Of a stretch of DNA of 64,000 nucleotides, positions 27,606 to 35,998 are shown piece by piece; position 1 is the first letter of the stretch, and each line of letters starts with the position of its first letter. Made by a program: the position numbers and the translations under genes. Where the stretch lies: assembly GCF_947258925.1 (NCBI RefSeq), contig NZ_CAMYKG010000019.1, forward strand, positions 1-64,000, given 5' to 3'. The notes below the pieces were generated by a model. That model was not told the origin of the DNA and searched no databases. It worked only from the letters and a program-made list of their open reading frames with translations. The DNA comes from an uncultured Eudoraea sp. GTDB taxonomy: Bacteria > Bacteroidota > Bacteroidia > Flavobacteriales > Flavobacteriaceae.

Positions 27606-27697
27606 AGAGGATAAGGCCTAGAACTATTGAGAAATATCTGCTATTTGCGTGTTTGTCTAATTCGATATTTGACGAGTAATAATATTTATTATTCCTA

Positions 27698-27726
27698 TTG
27701 ACTGTTCTGGATAATTCAGTACTTTG
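27698..27726 (+). promoter_or_regulatory. Promoter of the SDR gene, containing the GATAATTCAGTACTTTG motif
   Basis: TTG at 27698-27700, a 19-base spacer and TACTTTG at 27720-27726 fit the Bacteroidota promoter consensus. The spacer ends with GATAATTCAG, shared with three other upstream regions in the window. The ATG lies 18 bases further on. Confidence 0.55.
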
Positions 27727-27744
27727 TAATTCTATAAGGAAAAT

Positions 27745-28728
27745 ATGAAAGTATTATTTATTGGAGGTACAGGGAATATTAGCAGTGCTTCCAGCAGATT
27801 GGCAGTAGCCAGGGGAATTGAACTTTACCACTTGAACAGGGGGATAAACAAGGTGCGGATTGATGGAATTAAAACCATTCTGGGTGATATAACAAAGCCG
27901 GATAGTTTATTGGAACTGGAGAAGCATAATTGGGACGTTGTGGTTAACTGGATTGCTTTCACACCAGAGGATATTGAGCGGGATATCAGTCTCTTTAAGG
28001 GAAAAACCAAGCAATATATTTTCATAAGTTCTGCTTCTTGCTACCAAACACCCTTACGGTATCCAATAATAACAGAGTCTACGCCCTTATCCAATGACCT
28101 CTGGGATTACTCCGGTCAAAAAATAAAATGTGAGGATAGATTAATGATAGCTTTTAGGGAAGAAGGTTTTCCAATAACCATTGTACGGCCTTCACTTACC
28201 TATGACACTGTAATACCCATAGCAATAGGAGGTTTTAAGGAGTATACGACTGCAGATCGCATTCTGAACGGCAAAGAAATCATAATTCATGGAGACGGGA
28301 CATCATTATGGACCGTAACTCATTCTGAGGATTTTGCCAAAGGGTTTACAGGATTACTTGGTTTATCAACTGCTATAGGTCATGCCTTCCATATTACTTC
28401 GGACGAGATATTGAGCTGGAACATGATCTATGAAATCCTTGCGGATAGTTTGGGTTGTAAAGCTAAAATTGTACACATTGCTTCAGATTTTATTTGCAAA
28501 ATTGAACCCTCGTATACCGGCACCTTGCTGGCTGATAAGGCAGAGAGCGTTATCTTTGATAATAGTAAGATAAAAACTTTCGTGCCGGGATATAAAGCCA
28601 CGATCCCATTTTCGGAGGGGATCAAAAAAACACTGAAATGGCTGGATGAGAATCCACACAAGAAAGTTGTTAGGGAGGAGGAAAACAGGCGAATTGAAAA
28701 TGTATTAAAAGCATACCATAAGTTGTGA
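27745..28728 (+). CDS. NAD(P)-dependent epimerase/reductase (extended SDR)
   Basis: The 327 residues begin MKVLFIGGTGNISSASS, a Rossmann dinucleotide-binding loop of the extended SDR type (GGTGNIS). YIFISSASCYQTP is the active-site Ser strand, and DYSGQKIKCED contains the YxxxK pair (Y-S-G-Q-K). The following IVRPSLTYD, FKEYTTADRI and HGDGTSLWTVTHSEDFA are substrate-side segments also seen in chloroplast RNA-binding/epimerase-like relatives. The substrate is unknown. The gene is followed by NIPSNAP after about 60 bases. Confidence 0.8.
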   Translation: MKVLFIGGTGNISSASSRLAVARGIELYHLNRGINKVRIDGIKTILGDITKPDSLLELEKHNWDVVVNWIAFTPEDIERDISLFKGKTKQYIFISSASCYQTPLRYPIITESTPLSNDLWDYSGQKIKCEDRLMIAFREEGFPITIVRPSLTYDTVIPIAIGGFKEYTTADRILNGKEIIIHGDGTSLWTVTHSEDFAKGFTGLLGLSTAIGHAFHITSDEILSWNMIYEILADSLGCKAKIVHIASDFICKIEPSYTGTLLADKAESVIFDNSKIKTFVPGYKATIPFSEGIKKTLKWLDENPHKKVVREEENRRIENVLKAYHKL

Positions 28729-28788
28729 CTCTTTTAATTTAGTGTAGTTTTATACCTCGGATATATAATTAGGATAAAAAATAATATC

Positions 28789-29532
28789 ATGTTTAGAAAT
28801 TTAATCATCGGACTGATTCTCTTATCAGGAACGCTGGGTTTTGCTCAGAAAGAAATCTATGAACTTCGGGAATATGAATTGAAATTTGGCAAACCCGCAC
28901 AGGTATTGCATGATTATCTCGAAAAAGCGTTAATCCCTGCCTTAAATAGAAAAGGGATTACCAATATTGGGGCTTTCGAGGAAATTGGAGATGCGATGCC
29001 AAAGAAAATATATTTGTTGATCGCATATGAAAATATAGAGGGCTATCAGGAAGTGATTGAATATCTAAAAGAAGATGAAGTATTTAAGAAGGCATCTTCC
29101 TCGTATAGCAAAACACCGCAAGAAAGTTTTCCGGTAGAACGTTATGTTACATCGTTGTTCACGGCATTTGACGGGCTGCCTAAATTGGTAAAACCATCCG
29201 AAGGATCCATGGTTTTTGAATTGCGGACCTATGAGGCCTATAATGAAGATGCGTATCAACGCAAAGTGAAGATGTTTAATGAAAGTGAATTTACCATTTT
29301 TGATGAAGTAGGGCTTCATTCTGTTTTTTTTGGTGAGAAAATTGCCGGTCCGCAAATGCCTTGCCTAACCTATTTACTCGCTTTCAGGGACATGGCAGAA
29401 CGCGATGCAAACTGGTCAAAATTTGGCCCTCACCCGGAATGGCAAAGAATAGTGAAACTGCCGGAGTATGCCAATACGGTATCAAATATATACAGGGTAT
29501 TTCTTAGGCCAATATCATATTCTCAATTGTAA
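28789..29532 (+). CDS. Secreted NIPSNAP family protein
   Basis: The 247 residues have a signal peptide (MFRNLIIGLILLSGTLGFAQ) and two ferredoxin-like NIPSNAP repeats. The first begins IYELREYELKFGKP at residue 24 and the second MVFELRTYEAYNEDAY near residue 142, ending PHPEWQRIVKLPEYAN. NIPSNAP domains are often found with reductases and in small-molecule metabolism, but no reaction is established. It lies about 60 bases after the SDR gene on the same strand, which suggests co-transcription. Confidence 0.82.
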   Translation: MFRNLIIGLILLSGTLGFAQKEIYELREYELKFGKPAQVLHDYLEKALIPALNRKGITNIGAFEEIGDAMPKKIYLLIAYENIEGYQEVIEYLKEDEVFKKASSSYSKTPQESFPVERYVTSLFTAFDGLPKLVKPSEGSMVFELRTYEAYNEDAYQRKVKMFNESEFTIFDEVGLHSVFFGEKIAGPQMPCLTYLLAFRDMAERDANWSKFGPHPEWQRIVKLPEYANTVSNIYRVFLRPISYSQL

Positions 29533-29633
29533 CCCTACGGGAAAAATCAGAATTTTTATACTGTAATACAAGAGAATAGCTGTAAGTAGTTCCTTTTATT
29601 GTCATGAAGCGAATTTAGACCAGCTAAGGCTAA

Positions 29634-30221
29634 TTATGAAGAAGCTAAAAGCTTTTTTAACTCCTTAATCCTTTCTTTTTTAGAAGGTCGCCGGTTTCGT
29701 TTTGCAAATTCTGTATGATAGGTATGTGCCTCTAAAAAGCGGATTTGAGTCCTGTTCCATTCAGATTTGTCAGTGATTAGTGAGAGCGATTTAAGTTCTT
29801 CATAGAGTTTTTGACTAATTTGTTCGAAATCACTTCTTCCCAGGTAATCGAGGTCTGCATCACAAATAATTTCTTCCAATTTGGTGGATGGGGTCTGTGG
29901 GATTTTAGTAGACATAATCAATCCTTTGACGACGGCAATATCCTTTTTAGAAAAGCCATAATATGTCATCATATTTTGAGCAATTGTGGCTCCTCGTTCT
30001 TCATGATTTTCATGTGAAACTGTAAAACCGATATCGTGTAAAAGAGCGCCTATTCGCAAAAGCTTTGCCTCATGGCCCGGTATTCCTTCCCTTTTTATAT
30101 AAGCGTTACAGACTTTTAAAACATCCAGTGTATGCGATACACCATGATAATGAAGATTATCGGCCAGCTTGGTATGTAATACCTCTAAGGCTTTCTTTCT
30201 TAGTTTATAATACCCCTTCAT
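29634..30221 (-). CDS. HD-domain phosphohydrolase-like protein
   Basis: The 195 residues carry the HD superfamily metal motif: HGVSHTLDVLKV (first His), GALLHDIGFTVSHENHEERG (HD pair and following His), and later CDADLDYLGR (final Asp). Such small HD proteins hydrolyse phosphate esters or nucleotides. No second domain is present. It is a single gene convergent with the NIPSNAP gene and preceded by a long featureless spacer. Confidence 0.85.
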   Translation of the reverse strand: MKGYYKLRKKALEVLHTKLADNLHYHGVSHTLDVLKVCNAYIKREGIPGHEAKLLRIGALLHDIGFTVSHENHEERGATIAQNMMTYYGFSKKDIAVVKGLIMSTKIPQTPSTKLEEIICDADLDYLGRSDFEQISQKLYEELKSLSLITDKSEWNRTQIRFLEAHTYHTEFAKRNRRPSKKERIKELKKLLASS

Positions 30222-30599
30222 TCGAATAATTACAGTTAAGTCCCATGCCTACGATGAAATCCGTAGCAAAACCATGGGTAATAATGAAATATAACAAAAC
30301 ACCTATATTTTTGTTCACGTTATATTAAATTTTCAGTCAATACCGACTTAATTCATGGTAAAGTCCAATTAAAACGTTGAAAAAATACTAAATATTTCAT
30401 CAATCGCATATTGTTTTAATGTATTCACCTTAAGGCCCTTAACTTATACAAATTTTCCAGGGCATACAAAGGAGGGTAAAATTGGATTCCCTTCGCAACA
30501 TTTAAAAAAAGTAATTCACCTAAAACCTGATGAGCCATGAATAAGCATGGTCTACTTAGCCTTTTTATGAAATATTAGGATTGAAGATTAAGCTTTGAG
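30222..30599. other. Intergenic region without recognised features
   Basis: This 378-base AT-rich spacer lies between two minus-strand genes. It contains a small imperfect hairpin around 30246-30272 (CCTACG...CGTAG) but no T-run, no open frame of note and no clear promoter. Confidence 0.35.
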
Positions 30600-31292
30600 T
30601 TATCTGTCAAGTTTAAAATTATCAAGGTTGATATCATCCAAACCGATATCATCAAATGGATATTCTAATTGATCCTGAATGTTATAAAGTGATATTAGTA
30701 TAAACTGCGTAAGTATAACAATGAAATAGGTAATTCCGTGATTGGATTCCAAGCCCACTTCAGAAATAATTGTTGGGGCATAGATTAGAGGGAAGATATA
30801 GATGAAAACCAGGCAATACGCCTTAAGGCTTATGGGGGTTCTGTGCGTGTTGATAGCGTGCAGATTTTCAATAGACTCGTGCAGGTCTTTCATAAATCGG
30901 AAAGTTCTGTCTTTAAGCCTTTTTGAAATCAGCTGATCATTTGCGACAATAAATTTTAGGACTTTATCAATAATCTCATCCAGATCTTTGGTATTATCAT
31001 CATTATTTTTGAGGTGTTTCATGTTCTGCTCACTAATATTGATTAAGATTCTTGTCATTTCTTGCTTGTTTGCCTCAGAAAGTTCCTGGTTGGACATTAT
31101 AAAATAGTGAACCGTTTTTAAGGCACTTCTAAATTTACTCAGGTGCTGAAGGGCTTTTTCGCGTCGCCTAAAAGAACCCCGAATGGTAAAGACCAGTGGA
31201 AATATGATGGCAATACTCAGCATGGTAAGATCCACATAGAAATGAATATTAAATCTATACGCCAGGTAAGTGACAATTATTGCAAGAAACAA
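30600..31292 (-). CDS. Bestrophin-like membrane protein (tentative)
   Basis: The 230 residues have a hydrophobic pair at the start (FLAIIVTYLAYRFN, then YVDLTMLSIAIIFPLVF), a basic segment RGSFRRREKALQHLSKFRSA, a helical middle and another pair of hydrophobic helices (residues about 155-205). The ending QDQLEYPFDDIGLDDINLD resembles the C-terminal end of bestrophin-like channels, which is why I suggest that family. The start is uncertain: the TTG at 31292 lies inside the first helix, and in-frame codons reading IRRYLTIINYRTIIV continue upstream to a stop at about 31340 with no ATG. The protein may be N-terminally eroded. Confidence 0.5.
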   Translation of the reverse strand: MFLAIIVTYLAYRFNIHFYVDLTMLSIAIIFPLVFTIRGSFRRREKALQHLSKFRSALKTVHYFIMSNQELSEANKQEMTRILINISEQNMKHLKNNDDNTKDLDEIIDKVLKFIVANDQLISKRLKDRTFRFMKDLHESIENLHAINTHRTPISLKAYCLVFIYIFPLIYAPTIISEVGLESNHGITYFIVILTQFILISLYNIQDQLEYPFDDIGLDDINLDNFKLDR

Positions 31293-31383
31293 TACAATGA
31301 TTGTCCTGTAATTTATTATGGTGAGATAGCGTCTGATAGCTTAAAATTTATTATCTTATGAAAGTAAATCTAACTACAATCTA

Positions 31384-32445
31384 GTGAAAAAACAAGCCAT
31401 ATACCTATTCCTTTTTACTTGTATTTCTATTATTCCATTCACTTTTTCACAGGAGGAAGTGAGCCAGGCAGTAGATAATCAACTCACCCAGCTCTTTCTA
31501 AGCGATAATCCAGTGCTTCTAAAATTAAGCTATTCAAACAAAGTTTTGAGGAAAGAGACCAATGATAGTACCTATATAGAAAGTGAAATGGATTATATGG
31601 CGCAGGATGAATCCTGGAAGACACTGCCTGTTAAAATTAGGGCCAGGGGAAATTACAGAAGAGAAAATTGTTATTTCCCACCTGTAAAAGTGAAAATTAA
31701 AAAATCTGTCTCTAAGGGAACATTGTTTGAAGGTAATAAGAAATTAAAACTGGTACTTCCGTGCGTATTGCAAAAAGATTACAACGATAAAGTCTTAAAG
31801 GAATACATAGCCTATAAGTTATATGAAATTGTTTCTCCTTATCATTTTAATGCCAGATTATTGAAGATTGATTTTACCGAAGAAAAAAAACAAAAGGTTA
31901 AAACATTTGATTTATTTGGCTTTTTCATAGAGGATATTGATGTTGTAGCCAATAGAAGTAATGCCAAGCAAATTAAAAGGTCTATACATCCGATGGAACA
32001 GGAAGATCTGAATTCGGTCAGAAACGATTTTTTCCAATATATGATTGGAAATACAGATTATTCATCGGCGTACAGGCATAACGAAAAACTTCTATTTATT
32101 GATGGTGAAATTATTCCCGTACCCTATGATTTTGATATGTCCGGATTAGTAGATGCCAGCTATGCGGTTGTTTCACAAGTACAGGGAGAAGTACTAAGTA
32201 TAACCGACGTAACACAAAGGTTATATCGCGGCTTTAAACGTAACGAAGCTATATATCAAAAGGTCAGGCAGGAATTTGTGAAAAATAAACCACAAATGCT
32301 TGCAGTAATAAGTGATTTGGAATCTAGTTTTTCAGACGCAGACGAATATAATGTAGCCAGACGATTTATTATTGATTTCTTCGATATTTTGGCAAATGAC
32401 AATTCTTTTCGCAAGAATATTACCAGTGTGGCCAGAACAAAATAA
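31384..32445 (+). CDS. Secreted CotH-kinase-like protein
   Basis: The 353 residues start at a GTG with a signal peptide (MKKQAIYLFLFTCISIIPFTFS). The sequence has LPVKIRARGNYRRENCYFPP, where RARGN resembles the RGN segment at the start of CotH-type protein kinases. A later segment, EIIPVPYDFDMSGLVDASY, resembles the CotH metal-binding Asp loop (PYDFD). The middle FFQYMIGNTDYSSAYRHN is like the catalytic-loop Asn/Asp of that fold. It could therefore be an exported atypical kinase. The match is partial, so the call is tentative. The gene is divergent from the bestrophin-like gene. Confidence 0.55.
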   Translation: MKKQAIYLFLFTCISIIPFTFSQEEVSQAVDNQLTQLFLSDNPVLLKLSYSNKVLRKETNDSTYIESEMDYMAQDESWKTLPVKIRARGNYRRENCYFPPVKVKIKKSVSKGTLFEGNKKLKLVLPCVLQKDYNDKVLKEYIAYKLYEIVSPYHFNARLLKIDFTEEKKQKVKTFDLFGFFIEDIDVVANRSNAKQIKRSIHPMEQEDLNSVRNDFFQYMIGNTDYSSAYRHNEKLLFIDGEIIPVPYDFDMSGLVDASYAVVSQVQGEVLSITDVTQRLYRGFKRNEAIYQKVRQEFVKNKPQMLAVISDLESSFSDADEYNVARRFIIDFFDILANDNSFRKNITSVARTK

Positions 32446-32528
32446 TACATGGGACTATTTCATACAGCACATTACTATAGTGGCTTACCCGCATTGTTTT
32501 TCAGAATCACATTAAGATAAACCCGGAT

Positions 32529-34202
32529 TTAGTCAAAAAGTTCTATGAGGGGTTCTCCTTCGGAACCACTTGGAAGTGGTATATTAAGAAACATTGACAG
32601 ACTTGGGGCAATATCAATAACAGATACTTTCCGTACAGATTCACCATTTGGGATAGAATTTCCAAACCACAACATAGGAACATGGGAGTCGTAAGCATAA
32701 CCCGAACCGTGAGTGGTGCCTTTCATTTGTTGAAAGCTAGCTATTTTAGGATTTAAATTGGGAACATAAGCCGGTTTTAAAATGATCAATACATCTCCCG
32801 ATCTTTTGGAGTGGTAACCTTTTTGAAGTTTTTGATTTATGCCATGACTGTAACTTTGTGTTTGAAGGTCCGAAGCAGTAAGGGCCGCTGTAATTTCGTC
32901 CAGCGTAATTAGATAATCGGCTACTACGCGCTGCACGACACTCAAGGATAATTTTTTTTGTTTAATAAGTTCATGGTTTAAATAAACTGATTCCCCGTCA
33001 AAATATTCTATCCAATCACCTGAGCCATATTTTGAATTTAGATGATTTGTAAGATTCACCTGGTATTGCGGTATTTGCGCTATTCCACCGGGCAACTTAT
33101 TATCTCTTAAATAAGCCGTAACCGGCACCGATCCGTGATCAGAAGTTAAAAAGAGCAAATAATTTTTATTGCCAATAGTTGCATCAAGTGAATTAAGTAA
33201 ATTCTCAATATCCCTGTCCAACCTCAAAATAACGTCTTCAAATTCGACGGATTGCGGTCCAAATGTGTGCCCGATTATATCAGGCACCGAATAACTGATA
33301 TTAATAAAATCCGTAACTCCATTACTTCCTAATTTTTCGTTTTTGATGGCTTCTATAGCAAAATCTGTCAATAGCGAATTCCCTGCAGGGGAAACCCAGA
33401 TCAATTGAAATTCCGCTCCTATTTCCTTATAACGTGCTCTCATACTCTCATAGTCATAGGGAAAAGTAGGACTGGTCTTCCCGCCGATTGCACGCTCGTA
33501 ATTGTTGTCATCAGCTGCGCTGGCCTCATAGGAATCTATAGGATATAGCGTGGACCAGGAATCTTTTAAATAGGAGTCTGACTTTCCTGATTTGTTAAAA
33601 TTGGACACCCATTTGGGCAATTCTTCCATATAATAAGAACTGCTTATAAAATACCCCGGACTCGATTTCCAATCGTGCCAATATGCAGCATTTGCCGTGT
33701 GACCACCGGGTAAAATGGCTCCCCGGTCTTTTATTGAAACACTAATTACTTTCGACTTAAATTGCGTGACCATTCTCAACTGATCGGTGATGGTAGAGCT
33801 AAGTAAATTCCTTGGAGAGGCGCCATAACTGTTAACTTCCTCCGTTCCAACGATAAGTTCGTTTGTGTCCCCAATATTCGTAACCACCTGTTTCGTGCTC
33901 CTTTGATACCATGTATTACCAATTATTCCATGAGTAGAAGGGGTTGCTCCGGAATATATTGATGCATGACCGGGTGCGGTATAGGTAGGAATGTAATTAT
34001 ACAGGGTATTTTTAAAATTATAACCTTCCCGAATTAATCGTTTAAATCCGCCATTGGAAAATCTATCCTGGTATTTGTACAGATGATCAGATCTCATTTG
34101 ATCTACCACAATTCCAACAACCAGCTTGGGCTGATCGGTTTGGCTTATAAGAACGGGTGTAATAAACAAAAACAAGACGGTAATAACGATAATTCTGATC
34201 AT
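32529..34202 (-). CDS. pafA: PafA-type alkaline phosphatase
   Basis: The 557 residues start with a signal peptide (to ITPVLIS). VVGIVVDQMRSDHLYKY supplies the first metal-binding Asp, and IPTYTAPGHASIYSGATPS carries the catalytic Thr of the PafA-like branch (TAPGHAS). FLTSDHGSVPVTAYL provides the DH metal ligands, and TTHGSGYAYDSHVPMLWFG gives the late His ligand. This is the calcium-independent phosphate monoesterase of flavobacteria, acting in the periplasm or outer membrane and releasing phosphate from many esters. It stands alone, convergent with the CotH-like gene. The assignment is firm at family level. Confidence 0.85.
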   Translation of the reverse strand: MIRIIVITVLFLFITPVLISQTDQPKLVVGIVVDQMRSDHLYKYQDRFSNGGFKRLIREGYNFKNTLYNYIPTYTAPGHASIYSGATPSTHGIIGNTWYQRSTKQVVTNIGDTNELIVGTEEVNSYGASPRNLLSSTITDQLRMVTQFKSKVISVSIKDRGAILPGGHTANAAYWHDWKSSPGYFISSSYYMEELPKWVSNFNKSGKSDSYLKDSWSTLYPIDSYEASAADDNNYERAIGGKTSPTFPYDYESMRARYKEIGAEFQLIWVSPAGNSLLTDFAIEAIKNEKLGSNGVTDFINISYSVPDIIGHTFGPQSVEFEDVILRLDRDIENLLNSLDATIGNKNYLLFLTSDHGSVPVTAYLRDNKLPGGIAQIPQYQVNLTNHLNSKYGSGDWIEYFDGESVYLNHELIKQKKLSLSVVQRVVADYLITLDEITAALTASDLQTQSYSHGINQKLQKGYHSKRSGDVLIILKPAYVPNLNPKIASFQQMKGTTHGSGYAYDSHVPMLWFGNSIPNGESVRKVSVIDIAPSLSMFLNIPLPSGSEGEPLIELFD

Positions 34203-34436
34203 AATTCTAAAATCTTTTTAATATAAAGTTGGAACCGGATATAAATAATGAATCGGGCCAATCAAAGATAATCAGTAATAATGTTAAATTATATTAATAA
34301 TTATGGATAAACTTTAAAAAATGGAGAAGTTATTAGGAATTATGATGATCTCTTGCGAGTCTTTCGTCACACAATTTTAGGCCTGAAATGCAGATTTGGT
34401 GCATAAGCAGAAATCACGGGTGTAATCTTCAGAAGG

Positions 34437-34784
34437 CTATAGACCCTGGTAGAAAGAATATATTTTAGGGTTCATACCTTCAACCGCTTTTAGAAATTCT
34501 TCAGAAGGATTGCCATAAATTTCAGGATAAAAATCAGCAATTTGCAGGAATTGTCCGATTAGTTCCCCAAGGTTTTCCAAGTGAAGCATAATAGCATTTG
34601 AATCTGCATAGGTTTCCCTTATGACACACTCATTTCCCTCTGCATCAAAATACCAATCATACTGTAAAGTGGTATTTTTTTCTTTTTCATTAACGATTTT
34701 AAGACACTGATTTGCAATATTTTTAAACTCGTCCTCCTTGCCTTTATGTATAAGAAACCTTGCGGTAAGTTGTATGTTTTCCAA
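34437..34784 (-). CDS. Small ABM-fold (antibiotic biosynthesis monooxygenase-like) protein
   Basis: The 115 residues begin IQLTARFLIHKGKEDEFKNI and include LQYDWYFDAEGNECVIRETY, the strand pattern of dimeric ferredoxin-like ABM proteins (starting strand, KP/KG turn, helix, then Y-D/E-W-Y-F). A last segment of about 25 residues extends beyond the domain. Members act as small cofactor-less oxygenases or simply as binding proteins. No catalytic residue can be named. It lies 67 bases downstream of the sulfotransferase on the same strand. Confidence 0.6.
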   Translation of the reverse strand: MENIQLTARFLIHKGKEDEFKNIANQCLKIVNEKEKNTTLQYDWYFDAEGNECVIRETYADSNAIMLHLENLGELIGQFLQIADFYPEIYGNPSEEFLKAVEGMNPKIYSFYQGL

Positions 34785-34851
34785 AGTTAAAATGGTTTTG
34801 TTACTCTTTTTATTGTAAGACCTTCACAATGATTTTGTTGAGATATAATCG

Positions 34852-35751
34852 TTAATATTCACCGGTTTTGAGCCACCGGGCACATTCAGGCAAGAGCTTT
34901 TCCGAGGCAATCTTATCATATTTAGCTGCCTCTTCTTCGGAGAGTAGATCCTTCCATCTGCCATTTGTGCCCTTATTTATAAATGTTTTGGCGCCCCCTT
35001 CCCAGAAAGCCCCGCCGAGAGGGGCACTTTCCGCAGCGTTTTCTTTCATATACTCAAAACTGCAATGGGTGAGGATGTCGTTCCATTTTGATTCATCAAT
35101 TGGAATATCCAGAAAGGCTGCTATTTTTCTGATTTCTCCGGGCATGTCCTTTTTTAGATTGTTAAAATGAAGCATAAGTACATTTGGCAAATCTTTTATA
35201 GCCCACCAACTATTCACATTATCCCACAATGACCAAATAGGATACCCGTCTTTATCAAGCCATTCATGATAGTATTCCACTACGGAATCCCCTGGCCTTT
35301 CAATTTTTGGTCCCACCAGGCCTGGTGATTCGTTCAGGGCTTCATAAAATTTATCATTTGCATTAAGATGATGATGATACATACTCCATATGACATCTCT
35401 TCCATCTCGCCCTATATAAATATATTTGGCTTTTGGAGAAAAATTTAAATTTTCCACAGGCAAATGTGTTTTAAGAAACCTGCGGTGATTTTGGGCCTCT
35501 ATGGCGGGTAATTTTACATGTTTCGGAGGAACACGTAAATCTACCCAGGGTGACATTTCAGCAACAGGCAGTCCGGTTTCCCCGTTAAAGATTAGTTGGG
35601 ATACAATCTGTTGTACCCATGTTGTTCCGGATTTTGCATAGGTTGAGATTACAATATCATCATCCCGGAATTTAAAATCGTTCCACATTGTGGAGTCAAA
35701 ATGATTGCTTTGCAATTCTTGCTTTTTAACAGGCCATTTTATCGTTTTCAT
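34852..35751 (-). CDS. PAPS-dependent sulfotransferase (cytosolic SULT type)
   Basis: The 299 residues carry both PAPS-binding signatures. The 5'-phosphosulfate loop is VISTYAKSGTTWVQQIVSQL near residue 35, and the 3'-phosphate site is YIYIGRDGRDVIWSMYHHH near residue 110. The C-terminal FINKGTNGRWKDLL is the RKG-like segment (here NKGTNGRWK) of SULT enzymes. The catalytic His is probably in KTHLPVEN (residue about 95). It has no signal peptide, so it acts in the cytoplasm and transfers sulfate from PAPS to a hydroxyl group of an unknown acceptor. Confidence 0.88.
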   Translation of the reverse strand: MKTIKWPVKKQELQSNHFDSTMWNDFKFRDDDIVISTYAKSGTTWVQQIVSQLIFNGETGLPVAEMSPWVDLRVPPKHVKLPAIEAQNHRRFLKTHLPVENLNFSPKAKYIYIGRDGRDVIWSMYHHHLNANDKFYEALNESPGLVGPKIERPGDSVVEYYHEWLDKDGYPIWSLWDNVNSWWAIKDLPNVLMLHFNNLKKDMPGEIRKIAAFLDIPIDESKWNDILTHCSFEYMKENAAESAPLGGAFWEGGAKTFINKGTNGRWKDLLSEEEAAKYDKIASEKLLPECARWLKTGEY

Positions 35752-35998
35752 GATTATTTCATTGTTTATATAATTCGAAAATAATTAAAAGCACTCTACA
35801 TCGCTATTATAAAGTATAAAATTCAAATAAAGTTGATATTAAATTATCCAGACAATCACAAAGGACGAAGGATTACTTTAAATGTCCGAAATAGCGTTTT
35901 TATTTACCGGGGTTTTCTAAAAAAACCAATTTAAAATAATCCTTAAAGGGTAGTTCATACGATGGCAAGTATGGTTAGAGTTTAATACTGATCCATGA

